DNA of 64,000 nt from contig NZ_CP043682.1 in NCBI RefSeq assembly GCF_014084025.1, forward strand, positions 773,582 to 837,581. Direction: 5' to 3'. This DNA is from Borrelia sp. A-FGy1 (GTDB lineage Bacteria > Spirochaetota > Spirochaetia > Borreliales > Borreliaceae). Position numbers and translations under genes: made by a program. This document shows, piece after piece, positions 9,007 to 18,318 of this stretch (positions are counted from its first letter, which is position 1; each line of letters opens with the position of its first letter). Below the pieces are notes generated by a model, which was given only the letters and a program-made list of their open reading frames with translations, was not told the DNA's origin and made no database searches.

Positions 9007-9804
9007 ATGAGAAGTTTGATTAATCTTTATAACTTTATTCTTATTTTTTCTATTTTATTTTTTGTTGTTATGGAATTGAATAGTGCTACTGTAGGTCTTG
9101 CTTCTTGGTATGGAGAAGCTTTCCATGGAAAAGTTACTGCTAATGGGGAAAAATTTGATATGACGGCTCTTACTGCTGCTCACAAAGAGCTTCCATTTAA
9201 TACTGTTGTAAGAGTTACTAATTTATTGAATAATAGGGTTGTTGTTGTAAGGATTAATGATAGAGGACCTTTTAGAAAAGATAGGATCATTGATTTGTCA
9301 AAATCGGCTGCTGAGAAGCTAGACTTTTTAGGAATAGGTGTTGCTCCTGTAAAAATTGAGGTATTGGAAAAGTTAGATGAAAAAAAAGGTATAGCAAAAG
9401 AAAATAATGAGTCTTTAAATACAGTAGATTCTTCTAAAAAGGAGGAGCCTGATATTAGTTCAAATTCGAAGTTAGATAAAGATATTCTTATAGAGAAAAA
9501 GGAAAATAATGAAAATGGTGTTGCAGCTAAAACTAAGCTTTTAAATGAAATTGAGATGGAATCAGATTTTTATATACAGGTTGGCTCTTATAAAATGAAA
9601 GATTATGCTGAAAAAGCTTATAGGGCACTGCAAAGGGTTGGTTTAAATGTCTTAATAAATGTTCATGGCCCTTTTTTTACAGTTTTTATCCCTACTTCTG
9701 CTGATGATGTACATAAAAATGTTGAACTTATTAAATCTACAGGGTACAAGGATATTTTGGTAAGAAAGACTAAGATCTTGGGAGATAGATTAGCTATAGA
9801 ATAG
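9007..9804 (+). CDS. rlpA: RlpA-like septal-ring lipoprotein/lytic transglycosylase-type protein with SPOR domain
   Basis: About 265 residues. An N-terminal hydrophobic signal segment is followed by the double-psi beta-barrel domain: GLASWYGEAFHGKVTANGE, FNTVVRVTNL and INDRGPFRKDRIIDLS. A charged Lys/Glu/Asn linker (about residues 120-185) leads to a C-terminal SPOR domain (FYIQVGSYKMKDYAEKAYRAL) that binds denuded septal murein. The Asp of INDRGP corresponds to the RlpA active site. I chose the ATG at 9007 because a TATAAT box overlaps the earlier ATG at 8998 and neither has a Shine-Dalgarno. No lipobox cysteine is seen in the signal region. Its end overlaps the helicase gene by 11 bp, tail to tail. 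Confidence 0.82.
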   Translation: MRSLINLYNFILIFSILFFVVMELNSATVGLASWYGEAFHGKVTANGEKFDMTALTAAHKELPFNTVVRVTNLLNNRVVVVRINDRGPFRKDRIIDLSKSAAEKLDFLGIGVAPVKIEVLEKLDEKKGIAKENNESLNTVDSSKKEEPDISSNSKLDKDILIEKKENNENGVAAKTKLLNEIEMESDFYIQVGSYKMKDYAEKAYRALQRVGLNVLINVHGPFFTVFIPTSADDVHKNVELIKSTGYKDILVRKTKILGDRLAIE

Positions 9805-11857
9805 TGTTTTGTTCTATTTTTTGAAAAAAAATATCTATTTTTAATTTTATATTTTCAAATTTTGAATAATAGTAATCTATATTTGGCAAGGATTTTAAGA
9901 AAAGTTTCCCATAAGTCTTCTCAAAAATTCTTTTATCAAAACATACTATAATTCCATAATCTTTTGAATCTCTAATTAGTCTTCCAAACCCTTGTTTAAA
10001 TTTTATGATTGCTTGAGGTAATATTTCTTTTCTAAAAAAATTTTCTCCTGTTTTAATAGCTAATTCGTTCTTTGCTATTAAAACAGGATCTGAGGGAGTC
10101 TGAAATGGAAGTTTGGGCATTATTACCATTGTCAATTTATTTCCTTTAATGTCTATTCCTTCCCAAAAGTTCTTAATTCCTATAAGTACACTTTTTTTTT
10201 GTGATTTTTTGAAGGAGTTTATTAATTCATATTTTGGCAAATCTCCTTGTATAAAAAGATTTATATCATTTACAAGTAAAAAATCTTTAATTGTTCTCCC
10301 TATATATTTTAAACTTTTAAATGAAGTTAAAAGAATTAAAGTTCCTCCTTTATTTAGTAATACAAGTTCTTTAATGTATTTTATTGATTGACTTAAAAAG
10401 TTTTCTTCATTATTTGGATTTTCAATGTCAGATGTAACTACTAGCATTGATTTTTCTTTATAAGGGAAAGAATATGGTATTTTTTCATTTACTATGTCTT
10501 TATCACTTAAGTTTAATCCTGTTTGGTTTAGAAAATATGAAAATGATTGATTTATAAGCAGAGTAGCTGAGGTAAAAATTATTCTTTTTGCTCTTTTATG
10601 CATAATTTTATTTAATACAGGACCTAAATTAATCTCTGAGGTTTTGAATGTAACTATATTTTTTTTATTTTCTATCCAAAAACAAAAATTGTCATATTTG
10701 TTTAATGAGATGAAATCTTTAATTAATATTTCTTTTTCTTCTATATTTTTAATTAGTCTTTCAAGTTCAATTTTTGCTGTTTTATTTTCAATTTCTTGCG
10801 TTATTGATACCATAGATGACCTATAACTTTCTAGGCTATAAATTATATCCTTTAAGTATGTTTTAATTCTTATGTAGAAATCGGTTTTATGTGTATTTCT
10901 AGTTATCCTATAAACAGAAGGTAAATTTTTTTTTGTTCTTATTGTATAATCTATACTTTCAAAGTTTAGCATTGTTGCAATTTCAAAGTTTTTCTTGTAT
11001 ATACCGCTTATGTTTTGTCTTTTAATTATTTTATCTACTTTTGAAAAAAGTTGTTTTAAACTAATTTTTGAAAAACTTTTGCTAAATAGAGATCTTGCAG
11101 CTTCTTCTAGATAATGAGCTTCATCAATTATTATGTTTTTTATATTAGGAAGAATTAAGTTGAGCTCCTCTTCTATATCATTTTTTTCCGAAATATCTTC
11201 ATGATTTTCTTTTTCTTTTAATATTTCGTTTCTTATGTAGATATCATTTAGGAGTAGATGATGATTAGTTACTATAATATCACATTCTGATACTTTTCTC
11301 CTTGCTTTTTTGAAGAAACATTTATTCTCATCAGGGCAAGTAATTCCCGAACATGTTTCGGTATTAGATGATACTTCTTCCCAAATTTTCTCATCTACAA
11401 AATTAAGTTCGTCTTTATCACCAGTTTGTGTATTTTTTGCCCAATGAAATAATAATTCCAGATTGTTTTTATTAAATGTATGCATTATTAGATTTCTTTC
11501 AAGTTCTTCAAGTCGACGAAGACATAGATAATTTCTCATTCCTTTAATAAGTCCAAACTTTATTTTAAAGGGAATGATTTCACTTAAAGATTTAATGTCC
11601 TTTTTAATTAGTTGTTCTTGAAGATTAATAGAGGCTGTTGAAATTATGACTTTTTCTTGTGTTTTTTGAATGAAATCAATAGCAGATATTAAATAAGCAA
11701 GGCTTTTGCCAGTTCCTGTTGGTGCTTCAATAACTAGAAAATTTTCATTGTTGAAGGCTTTAGTTACTTTTTCTATCATTCTGAGCTGTGGTTCTCTTTT
11801 TACAAATCCTTTGATATTTAATTCGGCTTTTTTTAGTATATAGTCAATTAAATTCAA
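9794..11857 (-). CDS. dinG: DinG/XPD-type iron-sulfur helicase
   Basis: 687 residues. Superfamily 2 motifs are seen in order: Walker A APTGTGKSLAYL, a cysteine-rich insertion (NYLCLRR then TCSGITCPDENKC) that would hold a 4Fe-4S cluster, TNHHLLL, and the Walker B DEAHYLEEA. Near the C-terminus come GIKNFWEGIDIKG and QGFGRLIRD (motif VI). These features place it in the 5'-3' DNA helicase family of DinG/XPD, which resolves recombination intermediates, G-quadruplexes or R-loops. Its start overlaps the end of the purine nucleoside phosphorylase gene by 14 bp, so the two are probably co-transcribed and translationally coupled. Confidence 0.87.
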   Translation of the reverse strand: MNLIDYILKKAELNIKGFVKREPQLRMIEKVTKAFNNENFLVIEAPTGTGKSLAYLISAIDFIQKTQEKVIISTASINLQEQLIKKDIKSLSEIIPFKIKFGLIKGMRNYLCLRRLEELERNLIMHTFNKNNLELLFHWAKNTQTGDKDELNFVDEKIWEEVSSNTETCSGITCPDENKCFFKKARRKVSECDIIVTNHHLLLNDIYIRNEILKEKENHEDISEKNDIEEELNLILPNIKNIIIDEAHYLEEAARSLFSKSFSKISLKQLFSKVDKIIKRQNISGIYKKNFEIATMLNFESIDYTIRTKKNLPSVYRITRNTHKTDFYIRIKTYLKDIIYSLESYRSSMVSITQEIENKTAKIELERLIKNIEEKEILIKDFISLNKYDNFCFWIENKKNIVTFKTSEINLGPVLNKIMHKRAKRIIFTSATLLINQSFSYFLNQTGLNLSDKDIVNEKIPYSFPYKEKSMLVVTSDIENPNNEENFLSQSIKYIKELVLLNKGGTLILLTSFKSLKYIGRTIKDFLLVNDINLFIQGDLPKYELINSFKKSQKKSVLIGIKNFWEGIDIKGNKLTMVIMPKLPFQTPSDPVLIAKNELAIKTGENFFRKEILPQAIIKFKQGFGRLIRDSKDYGIIVCFDKRIFEKTYGKLFLKSLPNIDYYYSKFENIKLKIDIFFQKIEQNTIL

Positions 11858-12674
11858 TTTTATTGATAATTCCTTTTATTAATTTTTCAAATTCTTTAGA
11901 TACTTTTGCTGAATTTATCTTAACTTCTTCGTGATTTAAAATTTCCTTTTGATTTCCTGATGCTAGGTTTGTTACATTTGAAATTGCTACTGTGTTCATT
12001 TTTAGATATGCTGCTATAATTATTTCAGGTATGGTTGACATACCAACTAAATCTGCACCTATTGTTTTGAAAAAACTTATTTCGGCTGTTGTTTCATAAC
12101 AAGGCCCTGAAACTGCAAGATAAACACCTTCTTTAATATTTTCCTTAAAAATATTCTTATAAACATTTCTTGTTAATTCAACTAAATTTGAATTACTGTA
12201 AATTGAATTTAATTCTTGAAATCTTACTCCTAAATTGTCATCATTTATTCCAATCAAGGGATTGATTCCCATAAAATTTATGTGGTTATTTATTAATATG
12301 AGATCATTTATTTTAAATTGACTATTAATTGCTCCTGCGGAATTTGTAATGATTAAATTTTGAACTCCAAATTTTTTTGCGAGTAATATAGGCATTATTA
12401 TTTCTTTAGGGTGATAACCTTCGTAATAATGAAATCTTCCGGAAAAAATAGCTAGGTCTTTATTAATGTTTAATGTACCTTTATGCCCATCTACAGTTGG
12501 TATTGGAAATTCTTTTATATCTTTATAAGGGATTTCAATACCATTCTCACATATTTCGCTTAATTTGCTAAGTCCAGATCCAAGTATTATTGCTGTTTTT
12601 GGCTTAAATTCTGAATTATATTTGATTGAATCATATGACTTATCTATTCTTTTGTTGATTTCTTTGAAATTCAT
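11844..12674 (-). CDS. Purine nucleoside phosphorylase (trimeric family)
   Basis: 276 residues. Motifs of the trimeric PNP/MTAP family are present: ILGSGLSKL (phosphate loop), VDGHKGTL, FSGRFHYYEGY, ITNSAGAIN, AVSGPCYETTAEI and VGMSTIPEIIIAAYLKM, with NVTNLASG near the end. It splits inosine and guanosine (or deoxy forms) with phosphate to give free bases for salvage, which matters because Borrelia cannot make purines de novo. GGGAAT lies just upstream of the ATG. It is divergent from the dihydrouridine synthase gene. Substrate choice between guanosine/inosine and methylthioadenosine is not fixed by reading alone. Confidence 0.87.
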   Translation of the reverse strand: MNFKEINKRIDKSYDSIKYNSEFKPKTAIILGSGLSKLSEICENGIEIPYKDIKEFPIPTVDGHKGTLNINKDLAIFSGRFHYYEGYHPKEIIMPILLAKKFGVQNLIITNSAGAINSQFKINDLILINNHINFMGINPLIGINDDNLGVRFQELNSIYSNSNLVELTRNVYKNIFKENIKEGVYLAVSGPCYETTAEISFFKTIGADLVGMSTIPEIIIAAYLKMNTVAISNVTNLASGNQKEILNHEEVKINSAKVSKEFEKLIKGIINKIEFN

Positions 12675-12686
12675 CCTATTCCCTTC

Positions 12687-12715
12687 TTTACCATGGTGTT
12701 TTCTTATTATATATT
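12687..12715 (+). promoter_or_regulatory. Predicted promoter immediately upstream of dus
   Basis: TTTACC (12687-12692), 17 bases, TATATT (12710-12715). The predicted transcription start coincides with the ATG at 12722, and no Shine-Dalgarno is seen. The -35 match is partial. Confidence 0.35.
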
Positions 12716-12721
12716 TATTTT

Positions 12722-13687
12722 ATGAATTTTTTAAACAATATTATTCGTCCGGTTATGATTTTAGCTCCTATGGAAGATGTAACAGATACTGTTTTTAGGA
12801 ATTTGATTCATTTAATAGGTAATGGAAAGGATGAGCCTGATATTTATTTTACTGAGTTTATTTCTGCTTCGGGTCTTGTAAGGGGATCTAAGCGGTCAAT
12901 GCAACATGTTTTAACAAAAAAGGATGAATTGAATCGACCCTTAATTGCTCAAATTTGGGGTAAAAATCCTGATGATTTTTTTAATGCCATAAAAATTTTA
13001 AGAAATTTAGGATTTTGGGGGGTTGATCTTAATATGGGTTGCCCTAAGAAGAAGATAGTTAAGAAGGGTGTATGCTCTGCTTTGATTTTAAATAAATCCT
13101 TAGCCTATGAAATAGTAATGGCTAGTAAGGAGGCGTGTTTAAAGTTTGGATTGCCTCTTAGTGTAAAGACAAGGCATGGATTTTTTTATTCTGAAGTTGA
13201 GGATTGGTTAGGATTTTTACTGAAATTGGGTGTTGATATGCTTACAGTACATCCAAGACTTGCTGTCAATCAAAATGAAGGCTCCATAGATATTAATGTT
13301 TTTGATGAAGTTGTTAAATTGAAAGATAAGATTAATCCTTCTACATTAATTATTGGAAATGGAGATGTTTTAAGTTTGAAACAAGCAGTTAGAATTATAG
13401 GAGATTATTCTATTGATGGAATAATGTTTGGGCGTGGTATTTTCAAAAATTTGAATTTATTTAAAAAAGATTCTCCTAACTTTTTGAGTAATAATTTAAA
13501 CTATAGATTGAATATATTAAAATTTCATATAAAAGATTTTTATTCTACTTGGAGATTTACTAAAGATTTTAATAAACTTAAGAAATACTTCAAGATTTAT
13601 TTTAATGAAAGTGAGAGGAACAGTGAATATTTTCATAATATTATGAGCTCAACTAATTATGAAGAGCTTTTTGAAAGTATAGGTTGA
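12722..13687 (+). CDS. dus: tRNA-dihydrouridine synthase
   Basis: 321 residues, TIM-barrel flavoenzyme that reduces uridine to dihydrouridine in the tRNA D-loop with NADPH and FMN. Motifs seen: ILAPMEDVTDTVFR at the N-terminus, MGCPKKKIVKKGVCSALI with the catalytic Cys, KTRHGF, LTVHPRLA, IIGNGDV and DGIMFGRGIF (phosphate-binding loop). The subclass (DusA, B or C) cannot be assigned with certainty. No Shine-Dalgarno precedes the ATG, consistent with a leaderless message. It runs into valS after a short gap. Confidence 0.9.
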   Translation: MNFLNNIIRPVMILAPMEDVTDTVFRNLIHLIGNGKDEPDIYFTEFISASGLVRGSKRSMQHVLTKKDELNRPLIAQIWGKNPDDFFNAIKILRNLGFWGVDLNMGCPKKKIVKKGVCSALILNKSLAYEIVMASKEACLKFGLPLSVKTRHGFFYSEVEDWLGFLLKLGVDMLTVHPRLAVNQNEGSIDINVFDEVVKLKDKINPSTLIIGNGDVLSLKQAVRIIGDYSIDGIMFGRGIFKNLNLFKKDSPNFLSNNLNYRLNILKFHIKDFYSTWRFTKDFNKLKKYFKIYFNESERNSEYFHNIMSSTNYEELFESIG

Positions 13688-13715
13688 AGTGATTTTAGGG
13701 AGATTATGTTAATCA

Positions 13716-16340
13716 ATGAACAATAAAGTTTCAGAAAAATATGATTCTAAGGTTTTTGAAGATAGGATTTATAAAAAATGGTTAGATAATAATGTGTTTA
13801 GCCCCAATGATAGGCTTAAACATAAATTTAGTATGGTAGCTCCTCCTCCAAATGTTACAGGCATTCTTCATATGGGGCATGCTCTTAATTTTACCTTGCA
13901 GGATATTCTTGTTCGCTATATGAGGATGAAGGGAAAGAGTACGCTTTGGCTTTTTGGAACAGATCATGCTGGTATTGCTACTCAATCAGTTTTTGAGAAA
14001 CAGCTTAAAGAGCTAGGAAAGAATAAGGATGATTTTACTCGTGAAGAATTTATTGATGAGATTTTTAAATTCAAAAATAAACATAGAGAAATAATTGTTA
14101 GCCAGATAAAAAAACTAGGTGCTTCTTATGATCATTCAAGAGAAAGATTTACTCTTGATGACGAGGCTTGTAGGGCTGTTAATAAAGCTTTTGTTGATTT
14201 GTATAATAAGGGATTAATTTATAGAGGAGAATATCTTGTAAATCTTGATCCTGGATCTGGAAGTGTTGTTAGCGATGAGGAAGTTGAATATATAGAAATT
14301 ATTGGAAAAATTTACTTTATTAAGTATTTATTGGATGATGGCAGTTTTATTAAGGTTGCAACTACTAGACCTGAAACTATGTTTGGTGATGTTGCTGTTG
14401 CTGTTAACCCTATGGATTATAGGTATAAATCTCTGATTGGTAGAGAGGTTATAGTTCCTATTGTAAATAGAAAGATTAAGATAATAGGGGATGATTATGT
14501 TGACATGGAATTTGGTAGCGGTGCCTTAAAAATAACTCCTGCACATGATCCTAATGATTTTGAAATTTCAAAAAGGCATGATATACCTAAAATAAATATC
14601 TTAGATAAAAATGCAAGACTTAATAAGAATGTTCCCGTTGGATATCAGGGTTTAAGTGTAAGAGATGCAAGAGCTAAAATAGAAAAAGAATTAAAAGATA
14701 TAGGATTATTAATGGATGTTAAAAATCATAAGCATAAAGTTGGACATTGTCATAGGTCTGGAGAAGTTATTGAACCTTATTTATCAAATCAGTGGTTTGT
14801 GAGAATGAAACCTTTGGCTTTAAAAGCTTTAAAGGCTTTAGAAGAAGATAAAATTAGATTTTATCCTAAAAAGTGGGAGAATACTTATAAACATTGGTTG
14901 TTAAATATCAGGGATTGGTGTATATCTAGACAGTTAGTTTGGGGTCACAGAATTCCTGCTTGGTATGATTGCAAAACAGGAGATGTTGTTGTTAGTGAGA
15001 ATGACCCTTCATTAGGTGAGAAGTATAAAGACAGGAATTTTACTAGAGATATAGATGTGCTTGATACTTGGTTTTCTTCTTGGTTATGGCCATTTTCTTC
15101 GCTTGGATGGCCAGAGTATACCCTTGATTTTAAGAATTATTATCCTACAAATACTTTAATTACTGCTTATGACATAATATTTTTTTGGGTGGCAAGAATG
15201 GTTATGGCGGGAATTGAATTTACAGGTCAGGTTCCCTTTAGAGATATATATATAACACCTCTTTTAAGAGACAAACACGGGAGAAAGATGTCAAAATCTT
15301 TAGGCAATGGAATAAATCCTATTGAAATTATCGAAGAATACGGAAGTGATGCCTTGCGTTTTACTGTTTCTTTCTTATCTGTTCAGGGTCAGGATTTAAA
15401 TATTGATAATAAAGATTTTGTGTTTGGTGCTAAGTTTGTAAATAAAGTATTTAATGCATCTAAATTTATTTTATCAAATTTGGATGGCAGGGTTATATCA
15501 GATAGATTAGATTTAGACGATATTGATAAGTGGTTACTTGCAAGTTTAAATTCTACTATTGTTTCTCTAGAGTGTGCTTTTAAAAATTATAAGTATAATG
15601 AGGCTACAAAATTAATATATGAATTCTTTTGGAATGATTTTTGTGATTGGTATATTGAAATCAGTAAAATTAATTTGAACAGTAGAGATAATAGTATTCA
15701 AAATATGACTATTTCTAAGTTGATTTTTTTCCTTGAAAAATCTTTACTTTTAATGCATCCTTTTTTACCTTTTATTACTGAAGAGATTTATTCTAAGCTT
15801 CCATCTTCAAATGGCGTATTAGTTTTAGCAAGTTATCCTGAGACTACAAATCAAGAAAAATTTGAAGAAGAATTTGAAAGTTTTAATTCGTTTAAAGATT
15901 TTGTTATATCTATTAGAACTCTTAGAAGTGAATTTAATATAGTACCGAATGTTAGGATAAATGTTGCTTTAAAGTTTGACCATGCTTTCAAATATGAGAG
16001 ATATTTTAAGGAACATGAGCATATTGCAAAAAAACTTATTAACTTTGATTATGTATTTTACAATCAAAACTATGAAAATATGATAGGAGTACCTAATATT
16101 GGTTTTGAAAGTTTTGCAGACATTAAAAATTTAATAGATACTGATAAGGAGCTTTCTAGGCTTTCTAAACAATTGGATAAATATGAGAGACTTAAATCAT
16201 TAACTTTAGTTAAGCTTAAAAATCAAAATTTCTTGTCAAATGCGCCTAACGAGATTGTTGAGTTAGAGAAATCAAAATTAGAAGAGTTTGATTCTTTTAT
16301 TTCAAAAATTAGTCATTATATTGAGAATTTAAGTAATTGA
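13716..16340 (+). CDS. valS: Valyl-tRNA synthetase
   Basis: 874-residue class I synthetase charging tRNA-Val. Signature HMGH is in PPNVTGILHMGHAL, and KMSKS in KHGRKMSKSLGNGI. The CP1 editing domain has TTRPETMFGDVAVAV. The anticodon-binding domain includes FWNDFCDWYIEISK, and the C-terminal coiled-coil arm starts near LSRLSKQLDKYERLK. An in-frame TAA sits just before the ATG at 13716, fixing the start. The AGGGAG at 13697-13702 is closer to an ATG at 13706 that opens a six-codon reading frame overlapping the valS start. Confidence 0.97.
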   Translation: MNNKVSEKYDSKVFEDRIYKKWLDNNVFSPNDRLKHKFSMVAPPPNVTGILHMGHALNFTLQDILVRYMRMKGKSTLWLFGTDHAGIATQSVFEKQLKELGKNKDDFTREEFIDEIFKFKNKHREIIVSQIKKLGASYDHSRERFTLDDEACRAVNKAFVDLYNKGLIYRGEYLVNLDPGSGSVVSDEEVEYIEIIGKIYFIKYLLDDGSFIKVATTRPETMFGDVAVAVNPMDYRYKSLIGREVIVPIVNRKIKIIGDDYVDMEFGSGALKITPAHDPNDFEISKRHDIPKINILDKNARLNKNVPVGYQGLSVRDARAKIEKELKDIGLLMDVKNHKHKVGHCHRSGEVIEPYLSNQWFVRMKPLALKALKALEEDKIRFYPKKWENTYKHWLLNIRDWCISRQLVWGHRIPAWYDCKTGDVVVSENDPSLGEKYKDRNFTRDIDVLDTWFSSWLWPFSSLGWPEYTLDFKNYYPTNTLITAYDIIFFWVARMVMAGIEFTGQVPFRDIYITPLLRDKHGRKMSKSLGNGINPIEIIEEYGSDALRFTVSFLSVQGQDLNIDNKDFVFGAKFVNKVFNASKFILSNLDGRVISDRLDLDDIDKWLLASLNSTIVSLECAFKNYKYNEATKLIYEFFWNDFCDWYIEISKINLNSRDNSIQNMTISKLIFFLEKSLLLMHPFLPFITEEIYSKLPSSNGVLVLASYPETTNQEKFEEEFESFNSFKDFVISIRTLRSEFNIVPNVRINVALKFDHAFKYERYFKEHEHIAKKLINFDYVFYNQNYENMIGVPNIGFESFADIKNLIDTDKELSRLSKQLDKYERLKSLTLVKLKNQNFLSNAPNEIVELEKSKLEEFDSFISKISHYIENLSN

Positions 16341-16356
16341 AAAAACTTTGCATAAG

Positions 16357-16395
16357 CTATCTAATATTACATTAGATAAGCATAACTCTTAATTT
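16357..16395 (+). terminator. Probable valS terminator hairpin
   Basis: TATCTAAT and ATTAGATA (8 bp, loop ATTAC), extendable by GC/GC across a one-base bulge, lie 18-37 bases after the valS stop and are followed by AACTCTTAATTTTTG. The T tract is not immediate, so efficiency is uncertain. Confidence 0.4.
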
Positions 16396-16736
16396 TTGTT
16401 TAAATTTTTTAATATTTTTGTGTTGATTTTTCATTTATTATTTTTTTATTTTGTTATTGTTTTTATATTTCAATTGCAAATTTTAGGTTTTAATGTGAAA
16501 TTATACTCATAGATTTTTTATATCTTTTTAAGATTTTTTAAGATTTTATCTAAATTTTATTTTTACATTGTAACAATTATTGTCGATTTTGCTTCATTCT
16601 TATAGTTCTTGTTACTAAACATTCAAGAAATATTCTGTGTTTGACCATTGAATTTTTTATAAGCATTCAAACAGGGTTCATTGTTTTTTGTTTTAGTGAA
16701 AGAAATACTAGTTTACTTTATATAGCTTCAAGAAGT

Positions 16737-16853
16737 TTAATTTTTGAAGCTTCTATTAAATTCAAAATTTTCTTTTACAATTTCAATATAATGATTTGAA
16801 ATCTTTTTTAGTGAATTTTTAAGCTTTGAAAGAGCAAATTTAGAATTTATCAT
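16737..16853 (-). pseudogene. Possible remnant of a decayed gene (38-codon open fragment) in the valS-mnmD gap
   Basis: The 636-bp gap 16341-16976 has no full gene. On the minus strand an open stretch reads MINSKFALSKLKNSLKKISN and then HYIEIVKENFEFNRSF. It has coding-like composition and stays open upstream of the ATG for eight more codons. It has no Shine-Dalgarno and ends early. I read it as a leftover of a lost gene downstream of mnmD. A run of eight G (16906-16913), rare in this AT-rich sequence, sits just upstream. Chance openness in AT-rich DNA cannot be excluded. Confidence 0.28.
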
Positions 16854-16976
16854 GAAATTAAAAATTAAGGCATTTGATAATTAAAAGAGGGTTTTATACC
16901 AGATAGGGGGGGGCATGCTTTTTAAATTTGATTAAGTTTAATATCTAGAGTTTTATCTAGTTTTTCAGACACAATT

Positions 16977-17684
16977 TCATAATACTTTTCTATTCATTAG
17001 ATTGCTCTTTGCCTTTTTTTGTGCTTTTATCATATGTCTTTTATTCATGAACCCTTTTTCTATAGAATAATTAAAATTTGCAAGTTTTAATCTATCTTTT
17101 ACAATTTTGGCTGAGGAAAATGTTGAAAGCTTTGTGTTTGCTTTGCTCTTTTGTGAAATTAAAGTAAATATTTCATTATTCCACATTCTAGGATTTTTAT
17201 TAGGACTAAAACCATCTAGGAAAAAATAGTCTATGTATTTGGGAACCTCTTTAAGTTTTTCTTTCGCATCTCCAATTAATATTTTTAAATTAACATTTTC
17301 TGTTATTTTTAACTTTATATTTTTTTTTGGTATATTTGGGTACTTTTTAAGTAGTGTTCTAAAATAATTTAGTTCTTGGTTAAAAAACTTTGATATTTCT
17401 TTGATTTTTTCTTTTCTTAATGGAAACTTTTCAACTGAATAGTAATTAATCTTTGCATTAATATGATTTTCTTTTAAGTGTTTTAAAAGTGCTATAAAAT
17501 TAAGTCCTGTCCCAAACCCCAATTCTACAATGTTGGCAGTTTTTAAATGGGGAAGCTCTTTGTCTAGATTACAACCTTTGATGAATACATAAGTGCTCTC
17601 TTCAATTCCAAACTGTGCGTGGTAATAAATATCATCAAATTTATTTGAATATATAGTCTTACCTTTAAATATTAATTTATTCAT
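16977..17684 (-). CDS. mnmD: tRNA mnm5U34 methyltransferase MnmD-like (MnmC methyltransferase domain alone)
   Basis: 235 residues. It has a class I SAM-binding motif, ELGFGTGLNFIALLKHL, and the family motif IDYFFLDGFSPNKNPRMWN, which matches the D(A/G)FSPxxNPxxW box of the methyltransferase half of MnmC. The FAD-oxidase half of E. coli MnmC is absent, as in the stand-alone MnmD proteins. It would methylate nm5(s2)U34 at the wobble base of tRNAs to give mnm5(s2)U. The start ATG at 17684 is bounded upstream by an in-frame stop. Its Shine-Dalgarno is weak. Confidence 0.82.
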   Translation of the reverse strand: MNKLIFKGKTIYSNKFDDIYYHAQFGIEESTYVFIKGCNLDKELPHLKTANIVELGFGTGLNFIALLKHLKENHINAKINYYSVEKFPLRKEKIKEISKFFNQELNYFRTLLKKYPNIPKKNIKLKITENVNLKILIGDAKEKLKEVPKYIDYFFLDGFSPNKNPRMWNNEIFTLISQKSKANTKLSTFSSAKIVKDRLKLANFNYSIEKGFMNKRHMIKAQKKAKSNLMNRKVL

Positions 17685-17872
17685 TCATTATTCATTTAAT
17701 CAATTAATCAACACCTTTTCTAATTTTTAAAATGTAAACTTTAAATATATTCCAGGTAAAAAGCCTTATTTTTTTAGAAGTAACTAAAGAGAAAAAAAAT
17801 ACCCAAAAACTTCAATTGCTTGATTAGAATAATATTTAATATCTTTTTGAATAAGCTTAAAATTTTTCTTGA

Positions 17873-17901
17873 GAGAAACTAAGATAAAAACTTAGTTTCT
17901 C
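17873..17901 (-). terminator. groES 3' hairpin
   Basis: A perfect 11-bp inverted repeat, GAGAAACTAAG (17873-17883) and CTTAGTTTCTC (17891-17901), with a 7-base loop lies 3 bases after the groES stop codon on the minus strand. The following bases on the transcript (TCAAGAAAAATTTT) are not a clean U tract, so it may be a terminator or a 3'-stabilising stem. Confidence 0.6.
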
Positions 17902-17904
17902 AGT

Positions 17905-18177
17905 TTATTCTTCTATTATAGCTATAATCTCTTTTGCCTTTAAAATAAGGTGTTCCTTATCCTCAATCTTAACAGCAGCACCAGCATACTTTTCATAAAG
18001 CACAGTGTCTCCAACCTTAACCGTAATTTCTTCCTTGTTAGAGCCAATAGCTATAACTGTTCCAACATTTGTTTTCTCTTTTGCATTTTCTGGTATATAT
18101 AATCCTGAGATTGTTTTACTCTCAGCTTCTTTTATCTTTATTAAAACTCTATCAGCTAAAGGTTTAATATTTTTCAT
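17905..18177 (-). CDS. groES: Co-chaperonin GroES (Hsp10)
   Basis: 90 residues, close to the usual 94-97. It starts [19 protein letters not shown] and has the mobile loop [20 protein letters not shown] and the [19 protein letters not shown] segment. It caps GroEL; no groEL is found next to it, so in Borrelia the two chaperonin genes are separated. A consensus Shine-Dalgarno (AAGGAGATG) precedes the ATG. No CIRCE or other heat-shock inverted repeat is visible upstream. Confidence 0.96.
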   Translation of the reverse strand: MKNIKPLADRVLIKIKEAESKTISGLYIPENAKEKTNVGTVIAIGSNKEEITVKVGDTVLYEKYAGAAVKIEDKEHLILKAKEIIAIIEE

Positions 18178-18206
18178 CTAAAACATCTCCTTGATTTGAT
18201 AATATA

Positions 18207-18236
18207 ATATTACGAAAAAATGAAGTATTAAGTCAA
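18207..18236 (-). promoter_or_regulatory. groES sigma-70 promoter
   Basis: On the minus strand TTGACT (18236-18231), 18 bases, TAATAT (18212-18207), placing the start a few tens of bases before the groES ATG. Confidence 0.5.
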
Positions 18237-18318
18237 TATGTTTAGGCTATACTTGAAACTTATTCTAATTTTAAAGATAATTTTTGTAGTAAGATACAAA
18301 TTTAGGTGGGGAAATAGA

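Noticed and set aside
18181-18240. CIRCE-type heat-shock operator before groES
   Set aside because: No TTAGCACTC-N9-GAGTGCTAA or similar inverted repeat is present; only a sigma-70 promoter is seen.
18238-18318. N-terminal extension of the ABC-F protein
   Set aside because: The 27 extra residues are hydrophobic and not family-like, and AGGTGGGG lies just before the TTG at 18319.
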